From assembly GCA_012719355.1 (NCBI GenBank), contig JAAYAM010000278.1, forward strand, positions 1 through 33,028: a DNA stretch of 33,028 bases. Direction: 5' to 3'. Both the position numbers and the translations under genes were made by a program. The notes under the pieces were generated by a model. The model saw only the letters and a program-made list of their open reading frames with translations. It ran no database searches and had not been told where the DNA came from. Shown in pieces: positions 18,348-26,305 of the stretch; position 1 is the first letter of the stretch; each line of letters begins with the position of its first letter. The stretch is from Acidobacteriota bacterium. GTDB lineage: Bacteria > Acidobacteriota > UBA6911.

Positions 18348-18566
18348 ATGAACGTATTGATCAGGTATTGCGGAGAGTGAAACTATCTGCCGCGCGCTAC
18401 GAGTCTCGCAGCGGAAATAAAGAAAGCGTTCGGGGTGGATGCTCAGCTGGAAGAGGGCAGGGGAGGGATCTTCGACGTGATTGTCGACGGAAAGAAGATT
18501 TATTCGAAGCATGCCACCGGCCGTCACGCGAATCCGGATGAAGTTATCAACCTGATGAAGCGCTGA
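18348..18566 (+). CDS. SelW/Rdx-family selenoprotein (CxxU), in-frame UGA at 18378-18380
   Basis: Reading the TGA at codon 11 as selenocysteine gives 72 residues: MNVLIRYCGE-Sec-NYLPRATSLA, then AEIKKAFGVDAQL, GGIFDVIVDGKKIYSKHATG and 'NPDEVINLMKR'. This is the complete SelW/SelT/SelH (Rdx) pattern: a beta strand, C-x-x-Sec (C8, U11), 'NYLPRA', a helix, 'G.FDV.VDG..IYSK' and a final helix. SelW proteins are thioredoxin-like selenol/thiol oxidoreductases of the cytosol with unknown partners. The start has GGAGGG (18336-18341) 6 nt upstream. The terminal codon is also TGA (18564-18566), so UGA serves both meanings in one gene. A bacterial SECIS-like hairpin follows the Sec codon. No other frame here looks coding. 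Confidence 0.9.
18378..18414 (+). promoter_or_regulatory. Sec UGA and bSECIS-like hairpin of the SelW gene
   Basis: The UGA (18378-18380) is followed by CCGCGCG (18390-18396), a 10 nt loop (18397-18406) and CGC-A-GCGG (18407-18414): a 7 bp stem with one bulged A. The loop G18401 is 23 nt from the U of UGA, inside the 16-37 nt range known for bacterial SECIS elements that bind SelB. Confidence 0.7.
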
Positions 18567-18576
18567 AGCAGCCGGC

Positions 18577-20643
18577 TCATAGCCCGCCTCGACTACCGGG
18601 ATCGGACTTCTTTACATCGCCGAGGAATTCCCGCAGAAACTTTTCACTTGCGGGATCCGACATGACCACCACAGTGTCTCCGGGAGCGAGCCGGGTGTCT
18701 CCATTAGGAAAAACGGTTTCGGCCTGCCGCATTATGGAGACGACCAGTGTGTTGGGCGGGAATCCAGCTTCGCGCAGAGTCTTCCCTGCGATGGCGGACG
18801 ACGCTTTCAATTGCGCTTCAAACAGAGTCGTGCTTCCAGGGAGCGAATTCGTCCTGCGAATACTTCTTTCGAGGGTATGTCTGTAAGTAGCTATAGCATC
18901 TTTGACTGTGAGTTTGCCCACCACCCGGCCCGTATCCATTACCGGAGCCCAGCTCAATCCCCTCGCAGTAAGTTGTTCGAGAGCAACATCCATGCGTTCG
19001 TCGGGATCCAAAACAACTGCCCCATCGCCGAGTGTCCTGGCAAGCGATGCGTCTGGCGGCGATTGCCGCAGCTTTTCGATGTCGGAATCGGTCACGATAC
19101 CGGCGAAGTTCCCAGCCCTGTCCAACAGAACCAGTCCGGAATTCGGATCGCGCTCCAGCACCGCGACCGCTTCGGTCACAGAAGCATCAGCAGCCAGCGT
19201 ACTGCAGCGCGTGACCGCGTCGCGGACAAGCAGAGACGACAGCAATGGAAAACTCATCCGCACCCGGTGTGCAGGAGAGCTTGCCCGGTCCGGGATCTGG
19301 TTACGGTAGATCGTTTGGTCTCCGCAGATCGCCGTTGAAATGGCTACTACGATCATGGCCGGGGCAAGCAGCGAAAGGTTGCCCGTCATTTCTGCAACCA
19401 TCAGCATGACCGCGAGTGGCGCGTGGGCGATTCCGCCGAACATCCCGATCATGCCTATGATGACGAAAGGAGCGGGGCTTGCCGGCATGCCCTGAAACAC
19501 GTTGTGAAACAAACGCCAGAATGAAGCTCCCACCATTCCGCCGATCACCATTCCCGGGCCGAAGATTCCGCCTGATCCTCCGGAACCGATCGAAAGAGAG
19601 GTTGACAGGATTTTGGCGAATGGCAGGACAAGAACGATCCAAAGCGGGAGAAGATCCACCTGGGCCTCCATCGCAATCTGAATCCAGCCGTAGCCCATAT
19701 GGAGGCAAGCAGGAAGAACGAGTCCCATAAACCCGACCAGAAGGCCTCCGACAGCCGGTTTGATCCAGCGGGGCAGATTCATCCTACGGAACACCCCATT
19801 CATACCGTAGAAGGACTTGGAGTACAGAATCCCGACAAGTCCACAGACCACTCCAAGGAGCGCGTAATAGAAGAGCTGAATCGGCTGGTTGAAGCCTATA
19901 TGCGGCATGGCTCCGAAAACGGGAGTGTAGCCGAAAAACGCGCCGAAGATGCTGTAGCCTACGATGGAGGCAATCAGGCCGGGAATCAGAGCCTCTACTT
20001 CCAGGTCATGGATATACAGGATCTCAGCTGCCAGAAGTGCCCCACCCAGTGGAGCCCTGAAAATCGCGCCGATACCTGCCCCGATTCCTGCAGCAACTGC
20101 GATTCGTCGGGTCTGCGGATCGAGATTGAGGAATCTGCCCATCAAAGATCCGAAGCCGGCGGAGATCTGGGCAGCGGGTCCTTCACGGCCGCCCGATCCT
20201 CCCGAGCCGATGGTAATGGCCGCCGTTACCAGTTTGATGACCGGAATTCGTGCCCGGATTAGGCCTCCCTTGCGGTGAATCGCCTCGATTGCGGCATCGG
20301 TCCCGTGTCCTTCCGCTTCAGGTGCAAGCTTGAATACGATGATGCCCGAGATGAGTCCCCCGACTGCGGTAACCAATGGAAGGAGCCACGGGCGCGCCAT
20401 TGGGGTGATTACAGGCGAGCCTTCGCCGATCGGGCCCGGCGGTATGTACCCCACGATTCGGCCAAGGAAGAGTTCGGTGCAAAACTCTATTGCCGAGAAG
20501 AAAACAACGGATCCCAACCCTGCTACGATCCCTATCGCGGTACTCAAAAGAAGCCATCTGGCCAGATAACGCTGCCCCTCGAATCCTGCGCTCACGGACC
20601 GCATGCGGCGCAGCCAACTTTGGGCACCACCTTCCGGACACAT
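18577..20643 (-). CDS. CLC-family chloride channel/antiporter with CBS pair and TrkA-C domain
   Basis: A 688-residue inner-membrane protein. The CLC transport domain (about 20-440) has the motifs GSGGS (146-150), GREGP with the gating Glu154, and 'GSGGSGGIFGPGM'. Reference CLCs have GSGIP and GxFxP; the GSGGSG form is seen in the CBS/TrkA-linked subgroup. Two CBS domains (about 460-585) bind adenine nucleotides, and a C-terminal TrkA-C/RCK-C domain (about 600-685; 'LAPGDTVVVMSDP') suggests ligand gating. I chose ATG 20643 because GGAGG lies 9 nt upstream; the GTG at 20694 has no ribosome-binding site. It ends 11 nt from the convergent SelW gene. Confidence 0.92.
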   Translation of the reverse strand: MCPEGGAQSWLRRMRSVSAGFEGQRYLARWLLLSTAIGIVAGLGSVVFFSAIEFCTELFLGRIVGYIPPGPIGEGSPVITPMARPWLLPLVTAVGGLISGIIVFKLAPEAEGHGTDAAIEAIHRKGGLIRARIPVIKLVTAAITIGSGGSGGREGPAAQISAGFGSLMGRFLNLDPQTRRIAVAAGIGAGIGAIFRAPLGGALLAAEILYIHDLEVEALIPGLIASIVGYSIFGAFFGYTPVFGAMPHIGFNQPIQLFYYALLGVVCGLVGILYSKSFYGMNGVFRRMNLPRWIKPAVGGLLVGFMGLVLPACLHMGYGWIQIAMEAQVDLLPLWIVLVLPFAKILSTSLSIGSGGSGGIFGPGMVIGGMVGASFWRLFHNVFQGMPASPAPFVIIGMIGMFGGIAHAPLAVMLMVAEMTGNLSLLAPAMIVVAISTAICGDQTIYRNQIPDRASSPAHRVRMSFPLLSSLLVRDAVTRCSTLAADASVTEAVAVLERDPNSGLVLLDRAGNFAGIVTDSDIEKLRQSPPDASLARTLGDGAVVLDPDERMDVALEQLTARGLSWAPVMDTGRVVGKLTVKDAIATYRHTLERSIRRTNSLPGSTTLFEAQLKASSAIAGKTLREAGFPPNTLVVSIMRQAETVFPNGDTRLAPGDTVVVMSDPASEKFLREFLGDVKKSDPGSRGGL

Positions 20644-20774
20644 CTTTAGGAACCTCCAAAGAACGTCGCGGAGACGCCGGGACTCCGCAGTCACAAAACG
20701 TCAGAGCTTATCAGAATCTGCCATCGAGGATTGAGGAAAATCAGGGTTGGACCTCCGATGCACTCGGACGCGTC

Positions 20775-23123
20775 TCAGAAGTGGTAGCGGACCTTCATAT
20801 ACCAGGTACGTCCGGGCTCCGGGAAGCCTTCCTGGTAATAGTAGTTGGAATCGAAGAGATTGCTGACGCCGGCCTGAATTGCGGCTCCTTCGCCCAAGGG
20901 GGCGATCAGACCCACATCCGCAGTGACGAAATTCGATGCAGGAACTATCGTACCTGCATCGTTGGTCGTGACGGTTCCGTGTTCGTGCCTGATAGTAGTC
21001 AGTAATGTTGATTTCCAGGGGAGCCTGACATTGGCCACGGCAACGACTTTGTGTTTAGGCGCGCGGACCGGATGCACGCCCGGCACACTCTGAACAGGGG
21101 GTATCGTCCACTTCAGGAAGCTGTAGTTGGCATTCAGGGAGAGGCGCGAAAGAGGTGTGCTGCGCAGTGTGAGTTCAAATCCCTGATGGACTTCTCTGCC
21201 GATATTGACAGACTGCTGACACATTCCGTCCCCCATCGACGGGCACTGATTCTCATATTCGGCCGGTATGACGGCATTCTGGATCGCATCATAGACATCG
21301 CTGCGGAAAAGCTCCGCCTGCAGGACTGTGTTGAGCCCGAAGGCTTGCGAATACCCCAGCGTCCAGTTTCGCGCGTGTTCCGGTTGTAATGCAGGGTTCG
21401 GAATCGCCCGCCCATACCGGTAGGAGTACCGGTCCTTCAAAGTCGGAAAGTGGCTCTTTTGCGTGACTGCAAAGAACAGGGAGCCGGTGTCCGACAAAGA
21501 GTAGGAAAACGACGCCAGCGGATTGTAATCCCATACCCGAACAAGGCACGACCCGGCCTCCCCGCATCCGAAAGGCTCTACTGAGTAGCGTGTTACGGAA
21601 TTCCTTCCCTCTCCGGCAACCGTCGTCTTCAGATCTTGGGCTTCGAGGGCATCGAGCAGGTCTGCACTCAGCCCGACCGTCGCGCGCATCCGCGAGGAAA
21701 CGGTAATGACATCCTGAAAGCCGATTGAGATCATCCTGTCGTGGTGAGTGCGCCACGGCTCCGTGACTGCGCCGCCTTTCGAGAACGTGGTCTTGCTTTC
21801 CTTGTGAATGTCATCCTTGATGAAGAACGATACGCCGATGGAATGGCGGGCTAATCGCCGGGTCGAGAATTCGGCCGAAGCTCCGACAGAATGATCGTCG
21901 TATGGATTGACGCTGGCGAGACTCGAATAGGTCTCATCGGTGAATCCGGTCATGTTGTTGCGAAAGCGGTCGTAGTACGCACGGAATCTGAGTGACTGCA
22001 TTCCACCCAGGCCGGTGCTGGAATTGAAATAGTACATTTCCTTATTCCAATAGGGCCAGCGCCAGAACTTGGGCTTGTTGTGCTCGACGTCCTGCCCGGA
22101 ATACGGCGGGGTTCCATAGTCTGATTTCTGATTGGAATAGGAGACGACGTACTGATGAAGGTTTCGCGGCGTCCAGCCCACGCGTCCGCTATAGCTTGCG
22201 TCACGACGATCGGAATTCGTGCGGTTGAAGCCGGGCTGGAGCCGGTTTGTGATGAATTCGCCTGACAGAGGGTAGTGATCGGTTTGCCGCCAGTCAACAC
22301 CAGCCTGGAGGAAAAAACGTTGCCATCTCGAGCCGAGGTGCAAACTAGATTCCAATCCGTTGCCTGAACCGGTGCCGATTGCGGCGTCGGCATCTAATCT
22401 CTTTTCCGGCAGGCGCGTGACGAGATTTACGGCGCCGCCCAGACCGTTCGGTCCGCGCAGCGGGGAAGAATAACCTTTTGCGACTTCGATTTCACTGAAA
22501 GTGCCGGTCAAGAAACGGCTGACATCGACAAAGCCGTCAAAGGGTACGTAGACTGGAATGCCGTCAACATAAAGACCGACCTGGCGGGTGTCGAATCCGC
22601 GGACCATGATTCCTGACTGCCCCCGCGCAGAATTGTGATCTATCCCGATGCCCGGCAGGTATCGGACCGACTCCCCGATATCAGGCATATGAAGATCTTC
22701 AATTTCCGAGTGGTGGATAGTGGCGGCTACAGGCGACAATGGCGAAATCTCCGCCGTCACACTGATTTCCGTGACGCCCAGTTCAAAAGGACGCCCGTTG
22801 TCCTGCCGTGAAAGCGCTGCCACGGTTTCTCGTAATGCGGTGATCAGGCTGCGTGTCTGTTCAGCAGTCCAGGGTTGCGGAGGGACCGGAGGGAGCTCGA
22901 CCGTAGATCGCGGGTGAAGCCTTATCCAGAATCCGACCTCCGTGAGGATATGCGCAATTCCGGTGCGTTGTTCCTCCAGTGCTGCCGACTGAAGATACGC
23001 GAGTTCCGTGTGCCATCCATTGAGATGCCTGCTTTGTGCCTTTGAAGCAGGAGTCCCGGATATCAGAACCAGGAGGAAAAGAGCGGTTGCAGATGAAGTG
23101 CGCTGAATCCTGATCGAAAGCAT
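20775..23123 (-). CDS. TonB-dependent receptor, linked to the TupA-like gene
   Basis: A 782-residue outer-membrane receptor. A signal peptide (ending SKAQS) is followed by an unusual 80-90 residue segment (helical, rich in Q, E and L), a TonB-box-like stretch ('VTEISVTAEI', about 120) and a plug domain (about 135-245; 'GIMVRGFDTRQVGLYVDGIPVYV', 'GPNGLGGAVNLVTR'). A 22-strand-type barrel ends in MKVRYHF. Two close Cys pairs in predicted surface loops ('CGEAGSC', 'CPSMGDGMC') suggest disulfides. It is smaller than the Oar-type receptors and closer to siderophore/metal receptors. The start lies 24 nt after the TupA-like stop, with AGGAGG 11 nt before the ATG, so the two are one operon. The substrate may be the oxyanion or a complex of it. 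Confidence 0.9.
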   Translation of the reverse strand: MLSIRIQRTSSATALFLLVLISGTPASKAQSRHLNGWHTELAYLQSAALEEQRTGIAHILTEVGFWIRLHPRSTVELPPVPPQPWTAEQTRSLITALRETVAALSRQDNGRPFELGVTEISVTAEISPLSPVAATIHHSEIEDLHMPDIGESVRYLPGIGIDHNSARGQSGIMVRGFDTRQVGLYVDGIPVYVPFDGFVDVSRFLTGTFSEIEVAKGYSSPLRGPNGLGGAVNLVTRLPEKRLDADAAIGTGSGNGLESSLHLGSRWQRFFLQAGVDWRQTDHYPLSGEFITNRLQPGFNRTNSDRRDASYSGRVGWTPRNLHQYVVSYSNQKSDYGTPPYSGQDVEHNKPKFWRWPYWNKEMYYFNSSTGLGGMQSLRFRAYYDRFRNNMTGFTDETYSSLASVNPYDDHSVGASAEFSTRRLARHSIGVSFFIKDDIHKESKTTFSKGGAVTEPWRTHHDRMISIGFQDVITVSSRMRATVGLSADLLDALEAQDLKTTVAGEGRNSVTRYSVEPFGCGEAGSCLVRVWDYNPLASFSYSLSDTGSLFFAVTQKSHFPTLKDRYSYRYGRAIPNPALQPEHARNWTLGYSQAFGLNTVLQAELFRSDVYDAIQNAVIPAEYENQCPSMGDGMCQQSVNIGREVHQGFELTLRSTPLSRLSLNANYSFLKWTIPPVQSVPGVHPVRAPKHKVVAVANVRLPWKSTLLTTIRHEHGTVTTNDAGTIVPASNFVTADVGLIAPLGEGAAIQAGVSNLFDSNYYYQEGFPEPGRTWYMKVRYHF

Positions 23124-23147
23124 GTGCGTCGACGCCTCCTGTCGAGG

Positions 23148-23999
23148 TTACCGATTGTTGAAGTTTCTTACCGGGATGAAGATCGGTATTCCATCACCAA
23201 GTCCTCCGTCGTAGGTCGCAAGGAACCGTTGGATTTTCTCCGACAGAAGGAAATCGGAAAGCTTCCGCGCTCCTTCTATATTGACCGAGGGGAATCTTTC
23301 AGGATTTGCCACCATCGCCACATAGGGGCGGCGCATGACCGGATCCCCCTGAACCATGATTTTGACGCCAGGACTGGGCTGCATTTTGTTGAACATTATC
23401 GGGATCCTGCCGACGATCATGTAGGCGTTGCTGGCACCGACATAATGGAGAATTCCTTTTGTATCGGTGTTCTCGTACTTGAGCACCCAGGCGCCGATCA
23501 TGTGCACGCCGGCTCTGTGAAACAGCGTATGCGCCGTCTCCCTCGGTCCGTTTGATTGAAAATCGAGCCAGTTTGCTCCTGATGCCGCGATCTTCCTGAC
23601 AGCTGCGGTGCCGTCCTTCATGCCCGATATCCCGGCGGGATCATCGGCCGGGCCCACGATAACCAGATCGTTTTTCGCCCAGGGCCGCAGATCGATTGCC
23701 CATCCGTCGGCTACCAGATTGGTAGTCGCATCACTTGAGTGCATCGTCAGGAAATCAACTCTCCCCTCCTGCATGGCGCGGGCGAGAATAGGCTTCGCCC
23801 CGGTTACCACCACCTCTGTCTTGATTCCGGTCTCCTTCTGGAACCGTCTGTCGATCTCGTTCCAGAGAGGGGTCATGGTCATACCTCCGATAACCGCCAC
23901 CCGGACAGGTTTGGAGCCCCCTTCGACGCCGTGAACTGCGAAGAGAATCATCGAAAGGACTGCTGCGATTGAGGCCGTCTTCATAATCAGGTGCTTCAT
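23148..23999 (-). CDS. Exported oxyanion-binding protein, TupA-like (PBP-like)
   Basis: A 283-residue periplasmic binding protein. After a signal peptide (residues about 1-28, cleavage near EGG) come the fold features of TupA/WtpA tungstate-binding proteins: 'ETGIKTEVVVTGAKPIL', 'GRVDFLTMHS', 'KNDLVIVGPADDPAGISGMKDG', 'AVRKIAASGANW', 'HYVGASNAYMIVGR' and 'KLSDFLLSEKIQRFLA'. The TTTS oxyanion loop of reference TupA is replaced by GGMTMT, so the ligand may differ (tungstate, molybdate, or selenium or sulfur oxyanions). I chose ATG 23999 because AAGGAA lies about 8 nt upstream. No ABC permease or ATPase lies in the window. It follows the exported selenoprotein on the same strand with a 345 nt gap. 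Confidence 0.75.
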   Translation of the reverse strand: MKHLIMKTASIAAVLSMILFAVHGVEGGSKPVRVAVIGGMTMTPLWNEIDRRFQKETGIKTEVVVTGAKPILARAMQEGRVDFLTMHSSDATTNLVADGWAIDLRPWAKNDLVIVGPADDPAGISGMKDGTAAVRKIAASGANWLDFQSNGPRETAHTLFHRAGVHMIGAWVLKYENTDTKGILHYVGASNAYMIVGRIPIMFNKMQPSPGVKIMVQGDPVMRRPYVAMVANPERFPSVNIEGARKLSDFLLSEKIQRFLATYDGGLGDGIPIFIPVRNFNNR

Positions 24000-24344
24000 G
24001 CCGGGTTTCCTTTCTATGTAATTCGGACAGGACAAACGTTATGCAATAGAGACGTCGTTTATAACATACAATATGAAGGTATACACAACAGAATTTTGCC
24101 GCCGCTCCCGGTACCGGCATCACAGGTGAAATCTGCCGGGAGAGGGGTCAGATGCTCGCACTTGAATTGTGAATACAATGGGCGGGTATGACCGTGCGCG
24201 AGTCAATATCGGGGCGGAAGACCGGCTTGACCGGGATCGCGCACAACTGCAGTGCCTCGCGGTCCCGGATTACGGCAGAGTTCCGGCAGGAGCGGCGACG
24301 TTTTCTGTGCTGAAGGTCGGCCGCTCCTGTTGTTTCGTCGTCAC
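24000..24344. other. 345 bp structured intergenic region between the selenoprotein and TupA-like genes
   Basis: No real gene is seen. It holds (a) CTCCCGG (24105-24111) paired with CCGGGAG (24136-24142), with an overlapping alternative CCGGCA/TGCCGG stem enclosing TCAC-AG-GTGA, and (b) GTTAT/ATAAC half-sites (24038-24042 and 24061-24065) 18 nt apart, reminiscent of ModE boxes but with a longer spacer. TupA-like transcription probably starts near 24060-24090. I did not match a Moco, cobalamin or other known riboswitch. Confidence 0.45.
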
Positions 24345-26108
24345 CTATCTCCATTCATCGATCAGGATTCCCCGGCCGAACCGGAAATCGGTGACGAACC
24401 AGGTGGTCTGAATATTACCGCCTGTGATGATGACATTAATTGTCCTCGGATTGGTGAATGGTTTGAGCAGCGTGTCAGGCGGCAGGTCTTTCCATGCCGC
24501 ATAGGGCGCGAGTCCCTGAAGCGCCAACGGCATCATAGCGGTGGTATTCACACCGTTTCCCCAGTAAGTACCGGCGGCCACTTCCACGTTCTGCGCCAAC
24601 CATTCGGCGAGTTGCGCTTTTGTCTTGAATCCGTGCGCGTCTTTGAGCAGGGCGGCCACCGTCGGATCCATTATGATTGTCGCGGCCATGCCGGTGAGCG
24701 AACGCATGTAGTCCCGGAACATCATGTGGGGAGGATGCTTGATCTGCGCTTCTCCCACGCTCGAGATATAGCTCCAGCCGCTCCCTATGCTTACGACATT
24801 GTCGGTACGCTTGAATCCCATCTGCACGCTGATCGGATCCCATCCTTCAGGCAGCAGTTCCTCATTCTCGGCGAAGCAGAGATTGTTGTACTGCAGATTG
24901 CTTCCGAGTGAGGAGTACGCGCCGGCACCCAGACGGACGTCTCCGATAATCTTGCCCGCCAGCGTAAATGATCTGCCGATGACCGAGTTGGCTTCGGCGA
25001 AAGGACCAAGGGCATCCATTCCTGAGTTCATGCCGATCTCTTTGCGCACCGGACCGTTCACGACAATCATATTGGCCGCCGAACTGGTTGAGTTCCCGAA
25101 TGAAGATGCCTGTGTAAGCACTGCGAGGATGGTCGGGAAGTATTCCACCCTGGCTCCCGCCATCACTGCAATGACCGCGGCTTTCTCCACGGTCATTTCC
25201 CGGGTCGTGCCGAAGTATCGGCACACCACCTCATCGGGCTTGCGGCTCGTTCCTTTGAGCATTTCGGCCACAAGCTTCTCGGTAGGAAGTATGATCGGAT
25301 TGAAGTCGGTCCATTCCTTGTCCTTAAACAGGCGGTGCAGGTTCGCCTCGGTGTCCGGCTTCAACAATCGTGGTTCCGGGGTATAGCCTGAAGGCATGCC
25401 GCTTTTCTTCTCTTCGTCGGTCAGGGGCAGCGTCAAAGCATCGAGGATTGCCTTCATCATGGGTTTGCCGCTCAGCAGATCCTTTCCCTCGACATAGCTC
25501 TTGTGCACGGATCTCGGCTGGCCCGCCACAGGAAAAGGGAAGGCGACATAGCGAATCGGCATCCCGTTTCCGTAGAGGAGATCATAATCCTTGAACTTGA
25601 CGACGTTGACGCCGGAAGCGCCCACGGTAGGAATCTTGTGTTGCAGTTCGATGTTCCGGGCAAATCGGCTCACGGCCGATACGCAGCCGTGTCAGCCGCC
25701 TATCCCGATCACGACCCCGCCGGCGTTCCCGGCTGCAATCTCCTTCCTGAGCGCTTCATCATCGCCTGAAAAGGGGCCGCCGCTGATCCTGCGGATCTCC
25801 GTTTTTACCGAAGGCATGTTCTTGGCAAACCAAGCCTGCATTTCTTCAAAAACACTGTAGGCCGCCTCCGGGCCGCCCCATTGCATATCAACCAGAAACA
25901 ACGTTTTCCCTTCCAGTGTGTCGATGCGCGGACCGAGAGGAACCCGTTCCACGAATCTCGTCGACATCGCGGGGCTCATGACATTACTCAGCAGTGCCTC
26001 ACGAGCTTCTCCGATATCGGGTTTGCCTGTTGCCGGTGACATACCCCCGATCGAGATCAGAGCGGCCACCGAAAGCAGAACGCTTCCAAGCAGGACTTTT
26101 CCCTTCAT
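24345..26108 (-). CDS. Exported UGSC/GrdB-like selenoprotein, in-frame UGA at 25694-25692
   Basis: A 587-residue protein whose frame is broken once, by TGA at codon 139. The halves are in the same frame, and the second has no ribosome-binding site or plausible start. Read through, the site is 'GIGG-Sec-HGC' (U139, C142), a U-x-x-C redox motif at the position where UGSC-family proteins and GrdB place Sec or Cys. Residues 1-22 form a signal peptide or N-anchor (MKGKVLLGSVLLSVAAL...), so it acts outside the cytoplasm. The first domain (about 45-185; 'PRIDTLEGKTLFLVDM', 'ELQHKIPTVGAS') and the second ('GTSRKPDEVV', 'VEKAAVIAVMAGARVEYFP', 'VNGPVRKEIGMNSG', 'CFAENEE') match the UGSC family in order. 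The true stop is TAG (24347-24345). ATG 26108 has GGAGG 5 nt upstream. Its substrate is unknown. Confidence 0.88.
25660..25694 (-). promoter_or_regulatory. Sec UGA and bSECIS-like hairpin of the UHGC selenoprotein
   Basis: Downstream of UGA (25694-25692), ATCGGC (25680-25675) pairs with GCCGAT (25669-25664) around loop CGTGA. Below a U-U mismatch the stem continues with G-U, C-G and G-C pairs (25682-25684 with 25662-25660). Loop G25673 is 21 nt from the U of UGA, as in known bacterial SECIS elements such as that of fdhF. Confidence 0.75.
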
Positions 26109-26156
26109 GTCTTCCTCCCCAGCTGGTCATAAGTGAATTCCAATGAAGTGGTCTGA

Positions 26157-26185
26157 GATATAGGCCATTTCGCCTGATGCCGCAA
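26157..26185 (-). promoter_or_regulatory. Candidate sigma-70-like promoter of the UHGC selenoprotein
   Basis: The minus strand reads TTGCGG (26185-26180), 17 nt, TATATC (26162-26157), about 50 nt before the ATG. The spacing is right; the boxes match consensus at 3/6 and 4/6, so this is a moderate guess. Confidence 0.4.
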
Positions 26186-26305
26186 GATAAATCGCGGAAG
26201 GAAGGCGTGAGGCGGGTACCAATGCGCTAATTGCTTGCGTTTCTCTGCAGCTAACGGTACCTTCTTAACTCATAATCAAATCACTTAACTGATAGGAGGA
26301 TTTAA

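Noticed and set aside
18263-18541. Plus-strand ORF in another frame overlapping ddh and the SelW gene
   Set aside because: It starts inside ddh and has an Arg-rich shadow composition. The UGA-containing frame matches a known family and has the ribosome-binding site.
20641-20694. Extended GTG start of the CLC gene
   Set aside because: No ribosome-binding site at 20694; ATG 20643 has GGAGG at good spacing.
20490-21005. Plus-strand ORF spanning the CLC start and the 3' end of the TonB receptor gene
   Set aside because: Antisense to two well-supported genes; low-complexity shadow composition.
24100-24145. Moco or cobalamin riboswitch
   Set aside because: The stems are suggestive, but the conserved primary-sequence blocks of these classes were not found.
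24148-24411. Short overlapping ORFs on both strands between the selenoprotein and TupA-like genes
   Set aside because: Opposite-strand ORFs over the same bases, without ribosome-binding sites or homology; the region looks regulatory.
24345-26108. Two separate genes (26108-25692 and 25673-24345) or a pseudogene with a nonsense mutation
   Set aside because: Same frame, family-conserved Sec/Cys position, SECIS-like hairpin, no ribosome-binding site for the second part and no other damage in 587 codons favour one selenoprotein.
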